Shown here piece after piece: positions 1-11,900 of a stretch of DNA of 64,000 nt; the stretch's first letter is position 1, and every line of letters begins with the position of its first letter. The translations under genes were made by a program, and so were the position numbers. Under the pieces are notes generated by a model, which saw nothing but the letters and a program-made list of their open reading frames with translations, had not been told where the DNA came from and made no database searches. The stretch comes from Nereocystis luetkeana (Eukaryota; Sar; Phaeophyceae; Laminariales; Laminariaceae), in the NCBI GenBank assembly GCA_031213475.1, contig JARUPZ010000011.1, positions 7,129,622 to 7,193,621 of the forward strand, given 5' to 3'.

Positions 1-246
1 TGAAAAAAACAAAACACGATGGAATGCGGCTAGCACGTTCGATATCAGAGGCGGCGCTGCAAGAGATGCTCTTAGGAGAGTGGCCGGAATCCCCCCTCCC
101 CCGCCTGCCTGATGTGGGCGTGAAAAGGATCCTTGTAGAGAGATTGGGCAATGTAGCAAACTCCACAAGGTGTCAACGATCTCTAAATTCGGAATGCCTA
201 ATAATGATACGCTACATTGTTCAAAGGCTTCACAAGCACGTTTTTA

Positions 247-2180
247 CGCCCACATTGTGCACCGGGCGGGGGGGCTCCGACGTATGACAACCAGTGATGC
301 GTGCGGTTTTTCGTGGCGTGTTCGTATCGACAAAACTCTTGCTCTCCAGAGCTTTCGTACTCGTACAGTGGTGGTAACACTATTGCATTTTGTACCTTGA
401 ATCGACGTGTCTCATGATATTACGTTTGAAAGAGACAGAGGGCTTGGCCATTTTCTGTGGAGGGCGCGAGGCGGAACATAGCAACAGGCACAGTGCGTAG
501 TACCAACAAAATGTCGTGAGGCGTACCTCTTCTACGTTTTGTCGTGCCAGATGTACCCCACTCATAATTATTAGCACTACGAGTATTGTCGACTGATTTC
601 CTGGAAAGAATAATACGTACCAGGTACTGCTTTATGTGCGGTTCTACTGTCATGCTAGACCGTGCCGGGTAATAAAGTACGAAGGACTTGGTACTTCGAA
701 GTACATGTTGGGTTCGAGTCAGACCCCTATTCTGTTCGTAGCGGCCCCCTGGTCCAAGTACCAATGTGGTCCCCGAACGCATCGGTATCCTCTCATGCCT
801 ATCGTCGTGTTGTACATAGCTCTACGTCGTACTGAGTGAAAAAATGCACATCTTGTTCATTATACTATTAATACAGTAACGTTACCAGCTGCCAGTTCGC
901 CTTCGTACTGCGTGAACAACATGCACAGCTTATTCGTTGCGTACCAACCATCAGTTCGTCTTCCCACTGGGTGAACAAAATGCACAACTCACTCATAATG
1001 CACCGGCCCCCGAGGCACAGATCCAAATGCCCGGTCTCCTATGTAGTGCATGTACCGGTCCCCCATCGTAATACGACGTCGCTTGCATTCATTTTCTTGA
1101 TAGCTTTGGAACAGGGTGGTGACAGGGAACGATCGCTGCCGTATTCGTTCGACATGTACCGATATACTGCATGCATGTTCTGTATGTATGTACCACTACT
1201 TGTGTATCAAGTTATACTTATTTGCCGCCTCCAAACTTGACACTCGTAAATTGAAAAAACCCCGCATTGTGTAAAGGGGAGGGTTCCGACCACCCGTGAA
1301 ACGCGCGTTTTTTCGTTACTTACGCGTTCGTCTCGAGAAGACTCTTGCTCTCCAGAGCTCTCGTGCTTGTACGCGTGCAGGTAGCCCTCTTGCGTTTTGT
1401 GCCTTTTTTGACGCGCCTCATGATGTTACGCCAGGAAGAGACAGAGGGCTTGGGCGATATTTTCTAGGGGGGATTGCGGGAGGCGGAATATGACAACAAT
1501 AGGCAAAGCGCGTAGTACCAACAAAATGTCGTCGGGCGTACCTATTCTGTTGTAATACCAGGTATATCCCATCAATAGCACCATTATTGCCGACTGATAT
1601 CCTTAATACTTAAATTCGTACCGCTATATGTGCGGTTCTATCTTCATGCTACAGACCGTGCCAGGTAAGTGCGAGTGACCTGGTACTTCGAAGTACGTAT
1701 TGGGTTCGAGTCAGAACCCCTATACTGCTGTAGCGCCCCCCTGGTCCAAATACCAATGTGGTCACCGAATGCACAGTGATCCTCTCGTAATGCTAATCGT
1801 CGTGTTGTACACAGCTCTACGTCGTACTGAGTGAAACACATGCACAGCTTGTTCTTTGTGTACTAACGTTACCAGCTGTAAGTTCGTCTTAGTACCGAGT
1901 GAACATAACCCACAACTTACGCATGAATGCACTAGCCCCCGAGGCTCAAATCCCATGTCCGGTCCCCTAGCGCGACGGTCCCCTAACGTATTGCAACGTC
2001 GCATGCACATTCATCCTTGATAGCTTTGGAACATGGAGGTAACATGGAACGATCACTATTAATACTGTACTCGTTCAATATGTACCACTGCTGCATGTTT
2101 GTACTGCACGCACCACTAACTACTTGTGTACGAGTGACAGATTATAATTGCTGCCTCCAGACACGGCGTTCGTAGAGGCA
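247..2180. repeat. Diverged ~1-kb tandem duplication
   Basis: Two head-to-tail copies, about 247-1256 and 1257-2180, match along most of their length with many substitutions and small indels (about 75% identity by eye). Matching landmarks lie about 1 kb apart: 'cttgctctccagag' near 340 and 1347, 'gttcgagtcag' near 711 and 1700, and 'ctacgtcgtactgagtga' near 822 and 1822. No reading frame is kept between the copies, so they do not look coding. The block ends 0.5 kb upstream of exon 1 of gene A and could include its promoter region. Positions 1-246 hold nothing I can name. Confidence 0.75.
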
Positions 2181-2707
2181 CAGCAGCAGTGTCATCATTT
2201 TAGAATGTTACCAAAAGTAGACAGACTAGGCCGAAGTCTTCCCGCGATAAAAAAGTGCAAGGCATGGACCGTAAGAGGGTGAGGGCGAAGAAGATCCTGC
2301 TATGTGACCCCTGATCTGCATAACGACCACATACAACACTACAGAGTATTTATTACCTGGTACCTGGTAGGAGGGAGAGATAAAAAAGGGTGCGCATATA
2401 CGTACTCGTAATGGGATACGAAGAAGAAAAACAAACAAGAGCATGAGGCACAGAGTCTACGGAAACAACTGCTGTGTAATATCTCTGATCTTGATACACA
2501 TCTTGACGGTTTCGTTCTACTGTATTTCAAATTACCAGGGTAGTGTTTTCGAAAGTAACGGCATCCTTTTACGTACGCACTGTTTTTATTTACGACTGTC
2601 GACCATCCATTCTCCTCATCATACAAACGAGCGCACAACTAACTGCGCGAAGGGCCGGTCGGGCCGGCGCACTACATGCAGCTCAGGTTAGAGCCCGCCG
2701 ATGCATG

Positions 2708-2951
2708 ATGCATGCGGCCGCGGCGGCTCTGGTCGTAGCGACAGTCGCGTACGCGTGTGTGTGGTCGGGACTGCTCTGGCAATTGTGGGTCCTGAGGCAC
2801 ATGTTCGAGATCGCCGCGAGGGCACCCAGCCTTGTCGGTGTCTGTGGAGTGTCAACTCTCGTCTTTGTACTAGCCGTGCTCGTGCACTGGATCCTGCTGT
2901 ATGAGGGTCAGGGGCTACCTTGCTACGCCATGCTGCTGTCATCGTACCTCT
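2708..2951 (+). CDS. Gene A exon 1 (TM1 to start of TM3)
   Basis: 244 nt, residues 1-81 plus one base. It starts at the ATG that aligns with the start codons of genes B and C (another ATG lies directly upstream at 2705) and stops at a CT|GTGAGT donor. It encodes two hydrophobic segments and the start of a third. Landmarks are ACVWSGLL, the loop FEIAARAP, VHWILL and GLPCY. Almost nothing precedes TM1, so there is no extracellular ligand domain. Confidence 0.85.
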
Positions 2952-5900
2952 GTGAGTGCGTGCAACCTCTGTTTTCGATCTCGGGGTGAGAAGGGCGTGT
3001 TTTTGACATGATCCAGCTATTAATACTCGTAGTAGTACCATACCATACACTACTGCTGTAGCCCTCGTACATACTGGAGCTACGTTTCATGCCAGGCAAT
3101 ACTGCAGATATTCAACAGCAAGAGTGATATTCAACAGCCTTTAATTAAAAACAAGTTTGAGCCTCCTCGAGTACGCACCCCCTTTGAGCGCCCTGATAAG
3201 AGCGTTAGAGCGACGTACTCGATGTACGCAATGGTGCACAGCAGCTACGAGGGGGAAACATTCGCGTCGCGGCCGACCGTATGTGTGCAATTACTGGGTA
3301 TGACCAGCTGTTTGTTCAAGTTGGGTTGGCAGCGAAAAATTCCGATTTCGGGAAAACCTCGTGATCTTCGAGCGACAGTTTTTTTTTCTCGTCCTGCGCA
3401 CGTCAACATCTTCTACAGTGCGCACGTGTCAGGTAATTACGCACGTACACGTACGTAGGAGCACTCGAAAGTAAAGATCGTTCAAAATCGACGTGCACAC
3501 ATACTCGTATGCTGGCACTGCTGTACTATAGAGTACCAGTAGGATTCCAAAAAATCGTCAAGTTGTCGTTCAACTGACATGCCCTTGTAGTCCGTGTTGA
3601 TGTTTAACATTCAAACCGATGAAGCGTTGGAGTGAGAGATCCCGTGGTTGGAGGTGTGTGCTTGTTTGTGTTCGCAAATAGATCATGGCGCCAAGACGAC
3701 TAGAGGTATTGTGGAGTTCCATTGGTATTGGGATGCTTGGCAGCGGAGTGTTGAGATATCGGATTTTGCATGAAGTGCAGGGCCACGATATTCCACTGTC
3801 ATATTCTGCAGTTTGCCCCGCTCTGCACCGGGGTGCCTCGAGTATCCAACAGGGTGGGAGGGTCATTGATACACTCTTGCAGTATGGGACTGATTGGCGA
3901 CGAACATGTGAGACCAATGACTGAAATAAAAAAAGAATCTGGGGGGAGAATCACGTGTATACGTATGGCGATCATTCTCTGCAGTGTGGTATACTAATCC
4001 TCTGTTAGGGTCGATGTTAACGACACGTATTGCATTTCGTTTTTTCCTGAGATTTCGGCATTTCACCAAATTTCACCGAGGGTTGAATCTAGTCGAGTAA
4101 GTGCCTCAGTTCGCTGGGGAAATAATCGCCCACCGGGCACAGAACCGTCCCTACAGCAGCTGCGCTCGCGGAACCCATGCGTGCGGTGGCCCGACTGTCA
4201 TCGGCCTGACTCGTAGGCAGGTGTCGGTGCCTTGGGGAGTAAAATCCATCACCAACTCATCACGCAACAACGCCCAACGCTTGCCCAAAGTGATAAAATC
4301 TCAGTTATTGCCGTCACCAAGCTCAGTCGGTCGGCCACATCGGTGCGGTCCCCTTGTGAACTCGGCCACGAGAGCCCAGAAAGCTATTGCGCCTTCTGCG
4401 TTCGGCCATGACTTGCGAATGACCTTAGGAACGACCCCTGTCAACTCTGTGCGCTCGCGAGTGGTGGCACAGCTCAAGTGATGGGGCTGCCCGATCCTCT
4501 ACGGCCTAAATTTCCTGAAGAACCCTAAAAACTTCACAGACGTCAGTTTTCGAGGTCGGAGTTTTTCGGCTTTTATTTCCCGAAATTATTTCGGGAAAAT
4601 CCCGAAATTTCGGGAAAATACTGAAAAAAACTGAAAAACAGCCCGCGTTAATATCGCGACCCTTATTGAAGGGTATCGTTTCTGATTCAATTTAAGGTTG
4701 GGATTGCAATCACATCTGCGTAGGCTATACTGGTAGTGGATAGTATTGTCTGCCTCCTTCGGTCGCACTATGTAACATAGTCTGGGGGGCGAGGTGGATG
4801 TATCTAGGAATCTTGCGCCTAATCATAAGATCTGTTGGTTACTCCATCAACTACACAGCCATGAAGCATCTCGCGCATTCACTATAAAACGTATATACCT
4901 GGCATATGCTGCAGTTTATAGGTACGCGGATGCAACAATGACCAGGAGGTAGTCCAACCTATCCGGACAACTCAGAGGTTGTAGTGAAGATGCGCTCTCT
5001 CACCTCTAGCTTTCGAGTCTAAATCCCTTTGTAGCGTTTTTTCTCCTAGTCTCGGAACTTCCGAACATCGGCTCGTAGTCCCAGGTCTCAGCGCCCTGCG
5101 GCCATGGCGAGGGACTAACAACGAGCCAGACCCTTGAACTCTGGGCGACGTCGATGTGGTTCGCGTACCTACGCCGGGTGACCTGTGCCCGACGCGAATT
5201 GCTACTACTGCCGTAAAACTCGAGGATTATTATCGAAATATGTATCAAAACTGTACCCAGCCGCATCTCAGTGCTATATGTTGATCCCAGCACCCCCCAA
5301 TTGTACCGATTTTCCGACCGGCGGCATGCATTGTTGTGAAGGGGTCGTGTCAGCCTGATGTCGCAGTACGTAAGTACGCCCGTTGCGGTGCTGGGCGTGA
5401 ATGTTGCGTCGCCGAGGTGGTCGTGGCAACTATTTTCCGCACGTTTTCACGGAGCCGTCCTGCACACGGGCTGGGTGATGTCCAGCGTGTTTTCTTGATC
5501 CCGAATCGTTCTACCGGCGCGGACACTTCGTAATGGAGGACAAGAGTGACATGGTGGGAGTTTAGTATTGTCCGAACGCTTGGAGACAAAACTACAACCA
5601 AAACTTGACGGGGGGTAAAACAAGCAGAAATCCTCGCCAGGGGATGCACTTGCTGACCAGAATACTGGTGGTGGACCCCACGAAGAACAGGAGGAGCGTG
5701 CCTGCACCCCGGTTGTACCGACATTTCTTTGAAGAGGAGGGTCTGGGCCATTGTTCGCGGTGTATACACGGGAATGAGGCCGAACCGCCAAACTGAAAGT
5801 GGTGTCAGGTCCGGACGGTAATGGAAGCGAAAGGACGGGACAGCGAAACACCAATCGAGGCGTTGAACGAAACCTGGTGCTCAAAGTAGTGCCGCACGCA

Positions 5901-8900
5901 CCCGCTACCGCGTGGAAAATGCTTTCTGCCGACCTATGTATCACATCAGAAGATTCTGCTTGCAAAGGTTGTGAGCGACGGCCGAGTGGTAAAGAAGAGC
6001 CGGTGTGGCATGCCTGACTTAGATAAGGCTGCAATGTTAGCGGTATATAGATACGCGCCGACTCGTTGTCCAACAGACGGGCTGAATAGCTACAACGTTG
6101 TCCTGGAAATGCTGCTTAATGTGCCGTAATCACCGGACCACGAGGACCATTCCGGCGTCATAGGTGAGGAGATCTTCTTTGTCTTCCCTTTGCCCCGTTT
6201 CCGACAACGAGCGACGCCTGTGAGACGGAACGCGTTGAAACATATCAGTCGGTTAGACGGGGCAAACGGCCGAGACAGAGGTACGAGATGGTAGTGCCAC
6301 AGGCTGGCTCGATTCTTTGTTCCCTGTCCCCCGTTCCAGTCTGTCTGAGAGCAGTGTTCGACCGACCCCCGAAAAGCCGTCCCATCTGAAAATCTCACAG
6401 TAGATCAGCACCCAAGGTCGATATGACGGCATCCGATTGGGACAGAGGGGGAGACGCTGTTCGTTTATAAAGGATAAACCACTGAGCTGCTCAGACAGCG
6501 CTGACTTAGCAGCTCAGTGGTCTATCCTTTATAATCGAACAAAATAAGTGCCTTTGGGCTCGATACGGCCTCCCGCCGATAACATCCTCCGGGGTTGATC
6601 AAGCCCCTTATCAGCGCCTGGTTGTTTCTTCCTATAGTCCGCGCTGACTTAGCAGCTCAGTGGTCTATCCTTTATAAACGAACAAAATAAGTAGCTTTGG
6701 GCTCGATACGGCCTCCCGCCGATAACATCCTCCGGGGTTGATCAAGCCCCTAATCAGCGCCTGGTTTTTCCTTCCTATAGTCCCCCTCCCTAGTCGTGAG
6801 TTCTTTTACTCAAGTGGTTCACTCCACTTTCGACTCTCTGGTCGAGTGTTCTTTTATCGTGGTTCTCTCCATCTGATTTGACTGCGTATAGTGATGCTGC
6901 TTATGCTGGTAAGTCGAACGATAGGCTCGGTATCGGGGGCGACTGGCCGTACAGGGAGGCTGTGGGAAGCTTGATGTGGCTATCGACCATGACGAGGCTC
7001 GACATCTCGAACGCTGTGCGTGCTGTGGCGCGCCACTCCCACAACCCAACGGAGAGGCATTGGAAGGCAGGGTTGAAGACTATGGCTTACCTCCATGGGA
7101 CCAGGTTTATGGGATCGACTTTTGTGCGGGGTTCGGGATTGGGTTTGACTGCGTATAGTGATGCTGATTTTGCTGGTAAGTCGAACGATAGACGCTTGTT
7201 TATGCTCGTAGAGTCCAAACGTGGATGCCCTGACCACCACGTGGTCTGATGAGATTATTTATAGTCGTTGTATTATAGGACAGAGGAGGAGAGAGAGAGC
7301 GGAGCCTAGCTCGCAGCTCGGAACGGAGAACGGAGTGCTCGAACTCTCCTCATGAACACACGGCAAAATTCACAATAACGCCTTCGAAAATATACGCAAC
7401 CCTCTACAACCTGTGTGTGTGGACTGCTTGATACATTTGCGGAGACCCTTCGCCATGGAGCCCCTTCGGCACTCCAGCAGCTCTACCTCGAGGGCAACCC
7501 CTTGCTGCTCCGCGGTCTTGCGGAGTAGTACCTCGTGGGAGTGTTCAGCAGCGCAGTGGAAGTCATCGATGTTAATCGCAGACGTGTGGGGTGGTTGCCC
7601 CGGGGCGAGTACAGCACAGCCAGTTTCCCCACAACTGCGGCCGACCCGGTAGCCGTACAGGCCATAAAGGGTCCCACTCAGCGGAAACATGATCGAACGC
7701 TCTGACTTGAGCCTGACTACAACCCCCGTGGGGAGCCCTTCAAAAATGTGGCCGTTTTTGACGAGAGTGGGCAGGGGAAATAGGTGGTAGCGGAGATCCG
7801 GTACGTGCGCAACATTCGTAAGCAGCACTTGCACGTGACCGTTTCCGAACCGAACGACAACGCGTATGTCACCGTATCCTTCGATCGATCGAGTGGATCC
7901 ATCGGCGATTTGCAGTTTGAGGTTGCATTCTCTATAGTTGATCATGCAATACGCTGAGGGCGCCATGTGAGTAGACGCATCACTGTCACATATCCATGCC
8001 TCGTCTCCTACCTGCCAAGCAGGCTCCCCTTCCCCCGAACCATCACCGTTCTGGCCTGTCTCCTCGGCCTTGAAAGCTGAGGCATGGACCGTACCTTTTC
8101 CTTGGTCGTCGTCCCTTGCCCCAACCTCGCTCGCCACCGCCATGACAGCTTCTTCTTTCGACGTGGGGCAGACATCAGCAGTGTGCCCCCGTCCGTTGCA
8201 TCCATTGCGCAGCTTCACCGTGCAGTTTGCAACCCTGTGGCCCTTCTTGCCACATCTGAAGCACCTCCCTGCGAAGGTACTACCTTCGGCGGTTTTGGCA
8301 CTGTTGTCATTGCCACCGGCAGTCGCGGTCGAGTCACCACCGGGCTCACCGCTGAGGTATGGACCTCTCTCTCCAGCTCTCCCAGGCTGGTCTAGCTGAC
8401 CCTTCGTGGGCCAACCTCGACAGACAATGCAGTTTCGCCGCGTCCCGTCGCTACGAAATTACGCAAAGCATTATCACGCAAAATCGTATCATCTCCTGCT
8501 GTAGTGTCTCGTACAGCAGTGGGTACTGCACTTTGTGGGCTCTCCCCTACAGCAGCGCTACCCTCAGCGCTGCCGGACTCCGAGCGACCAATGCCTACTT
8601 CAACAGCAGCAGTAGTCTCTCGTACTTCAGCAGTGGGTACTACCCCTCGTGGGCTTTCCCCTACAGCAATGGTTCCTCCCTCTGCTGGGCTCTCTCTTCC
8701 AGCAACGCTGCCTTCAGCGCCGCCTGGCTCCGATCGACCGTTGTTCCTCATGAACTCGGTCATCAGACTCTTCATGGCATACATCATCGATGCCTCGCTG
8801 TGCTCCAACGCCAGCTTGACCTCGCGTCGCAGCTTTCGAACTTCACTCGAAGAATCGTGCTCCACGGGAGCCGACCTCTCCGAAGACATCATTGGCTTCT

Positions 8901-11900
8901 GGTACCAGACCTCAAACGCTCAATTACTGGTGTGTTTGTAGAGGCCAAACCTTGATGCCCTGACCTCCACGTGGTCTGATGCGATTCTTTATAGTCGTTG
9001 TATTAGGGGACAGAGGAGGAGAGAGAGAGCGGAGCCTAGCTCGCAGCTCGGAACGGACAACGGAGTGCTCGAACTCTCCTCATGAACACACGGCAAAATT
9101 CACAATAACGCCTTCGAAAATATACGCAACCCTCTACAACTTGTAACCGTCGCTGCAGGAGCGATCTAAACAAACAGACGCCCGGTAAGGGCACCAAATA
9201 AGACCTTATTTCGAAGAAAGCCGGGTGCTGCTCCGAACCGAGGGTACGAGGCTGGTGTTCACTCTGAACCGAATATTTCCAAGATTTTAGTCCGAAGGGC
9301 AAATTACGTTCAATAACCGAAGAGCGCGGGGGTCCACCACGGACCGAGAAATGAGGCCGCCTGAAGAGCACGATCCTAGACTTCGAGCATCGTTCGTTCC
9401 ATCAACCACGGCCGGAGTGAAGGTCGCACGCGCCCGACTTGGATGGCAGGGTGAACAGCCTATACTCTCGAGGTAGCTGGCGTGGGGAGGAAGGGGGGCG
9501 AGAGGTGCACTCTCTCTCTCGTCGAGGTGATGCAAAGCTACCTTTCACTCGTCCCGCCGTGTACTGGAGTTCCGTGCACGGAGCCGGAGCGCTTTAGCCG
9601 GGATCAGGCGTTACTGCGTCCCCACTTGTCATAACGGGAAGATGAAGATTACCTAGCTTGACCCCTGTTGAGTGACACGACGGATTATATGTTATTTCCC
9701 TGTACCTCTGCAGAGGCATCTTGCGTGCGTCAACCCGGTTCAGCGACGACAAGGCCGTTGAAACTCCTTGGTACATCTCCTTTTTTAAACTCAGGTCAAT
9801 TTTTGCCATACCTGGAAGCATGAACGGCTCCAAGCAATAGATGGATGGAGGTGCAACGTTTCTACATATACCATGGGCGAGGGGCCCGCTGCCAGTTTCG
9901 TGAACGTCACTACACTGACCTTGCCACACGGTCGTGGTATTTTTCTGTGCGTACACGCGTACAAAGTCATAAGTTCGGTAGTTCTGAGCGGCAAACGCAC
10001 AAACGTGACACAGGGGGTGTGCTACAAAAAATGTGACAACATTAAGTATGGAAAGCCGAGGATTGATTCAGGGCGACGCCGTTGCTACACTCTTGACTAT
10101 CGGGTCTATAAGATCGACCGGGCACCTCTAGATATCCTTGGACCGAACCGACCCTTCTGCTTACCGTCCCTCGCCCCCTACCCTCCACCCCTAGGGTTGG
10201 CGGTCTGTGTTGTGCCTTACTGCCTCCGTGCGTTTCGACTCGTAGTTGCGTACAACACGCATTATCGGCTGAAATACGCCCGATACGTCAAAGGGGCAGT
10301 CATCATGAAGATATCGGTGGCGACAGTGATCGGAGTTGCCCTTGCTATCTTCCTCGTGTTCTACTACGTGCCCGACCGCTACTCCAGGTATGACTGCCTG
10401 CATGGCGTGTATATGATACATTATTCACTTGAGTATTCCTCCGTACCAGTGATCGACTGCCTACAACTTGCGCATTCCAAGGTATCGTTGCCCTCATTTC
10501 TGACGGTGTCAATTCGCTGACATATGTACACTTTTGCTGGCTTGCGGAGAAACAGGAAACACTATGGCTGCTTCTTCTACAGCGAAAGGCGGGCGACTGA
10601 AATTGCTTGTATTATGGGTGTGGGCCCCAGTATTTTCGTCATGGTCAAGCTCCAGCGAGTGCACGATGTTTTTGGCATTGGGCCAGAAAATGTTCGTGTG
10701 ATCATACCTGCGCAGCTCGCCGCAGGTACGTCGTGTTTAAGCGTTCGAGTTTGAGAGCGTTCCCTGTGACCACCATCACATACGCTGAGTCCCAGACACG
10801 GTCGCCAGGCCGAGCCCACTGTTTTCGTCGGGCAGAAAGTTTCGACGAATTATCTCATGTCCGCTAGAAGCTCATGCGATTCTGAGCTTGAGCTTTCACG
10901 CGACCGGTGGTTAGAAAGGTTCTACGAGTACGCATTTGATCATCCGAAAAGAACCCAAGCTAGCCCCATACTTCTTTCAGGAAAAAGTGTCCGTGAGATC
11001 GCTCTGTTTCGTGAGTCATCTGGAAAACGACCCCACGTCAAAAACCAACCACTGAACCGAGAACAGCTAACTGTCGACATTCACCGTCAACGACTTATAC
11101 GCCTGCCAAACCACGTAAGCATCACCTCCCCCTCTTCTTTTCCCGCCTATGTTTGTGTTTACGTTTCAACTCGTTCGCGTTTAGTTTTCCACATCACAGT
11201 CCAGGAGCTGCTGCACGCAAAACGGCTTCAGGGCTCGCGCACCGTTCATTTCGCGACAGAAATGGTGGTATTTGTTGTTTTATCCAACTTACTAGTGTGG
11301 AGGTGAGTTGGTATCGGCTTGTTCTTGATGTGGAGTACGTAACGGCCACGTTCGCACTTTACAAACCGTGTGCAAGGGTATCAATCCATAAACTGTGGTC
11401 GTGTGAGAAACAGACCGATTGCTGCTGTAGGTGTTGGAGCTTCTTGAATGTTCGCGAGGCGCTCGAACATTATCTTCAAACTATTGTCTGAACTTTAAGT
11501 GTGATACAATGTGTCAAGAACCGGGGGAAATCTTTGTTCGTTTGCCGGCAGAGGTGCTTGTTTGTACTTGACGTCGGGCGTACCGTGGGTCGGCATTTAT
11601 ATCCTCTCGCCAGCATACGCACCCGCACGTTCCGGCAGTACAAGCCCCTCTCGTCACCACATCGAGCTACAAGAACGATTTCCGGAGGAGGAGGGATGAT
11701 GACGAGAAATCCAACATATTATCCGTCTAGAAGCGTTTGAGAGTCTCCCGCAACGTGCTCCCCGTACACCTGCGATCGCTCGGTTTGATAGAGCATGGGA
11801 CTCAGGGGTACTGTCTGTCCGTCCTCACTATTATTTCCATAGCCGCCGACTTTCTGAATGTCGATGCTTCTCCATTTCCGGCTTTCCTTGTGCCATCGTG

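Larger units (their letters stand above)
7197..9138 (-). mobile_element. Deleted, non-autonomous Ty1/copia element
   Basis: LTRs of about 210 bp (7197-7408 and 8931-9138) flank 1.5 kb that encodes, on the minus strand, Gag, two zinc knuckles, a degraded protease and the GAG-pre-integrase region. Integrase, reverse transcriptase and RNase H are missing. The minus-strand LTR reads TG...CA. No clean target duplication is seen (CTTG at both sides is the best candidate). The element sits in intron 1 of gene A, antisense to it. It would need enzymes from a full element to move. Confidence 0.8.
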
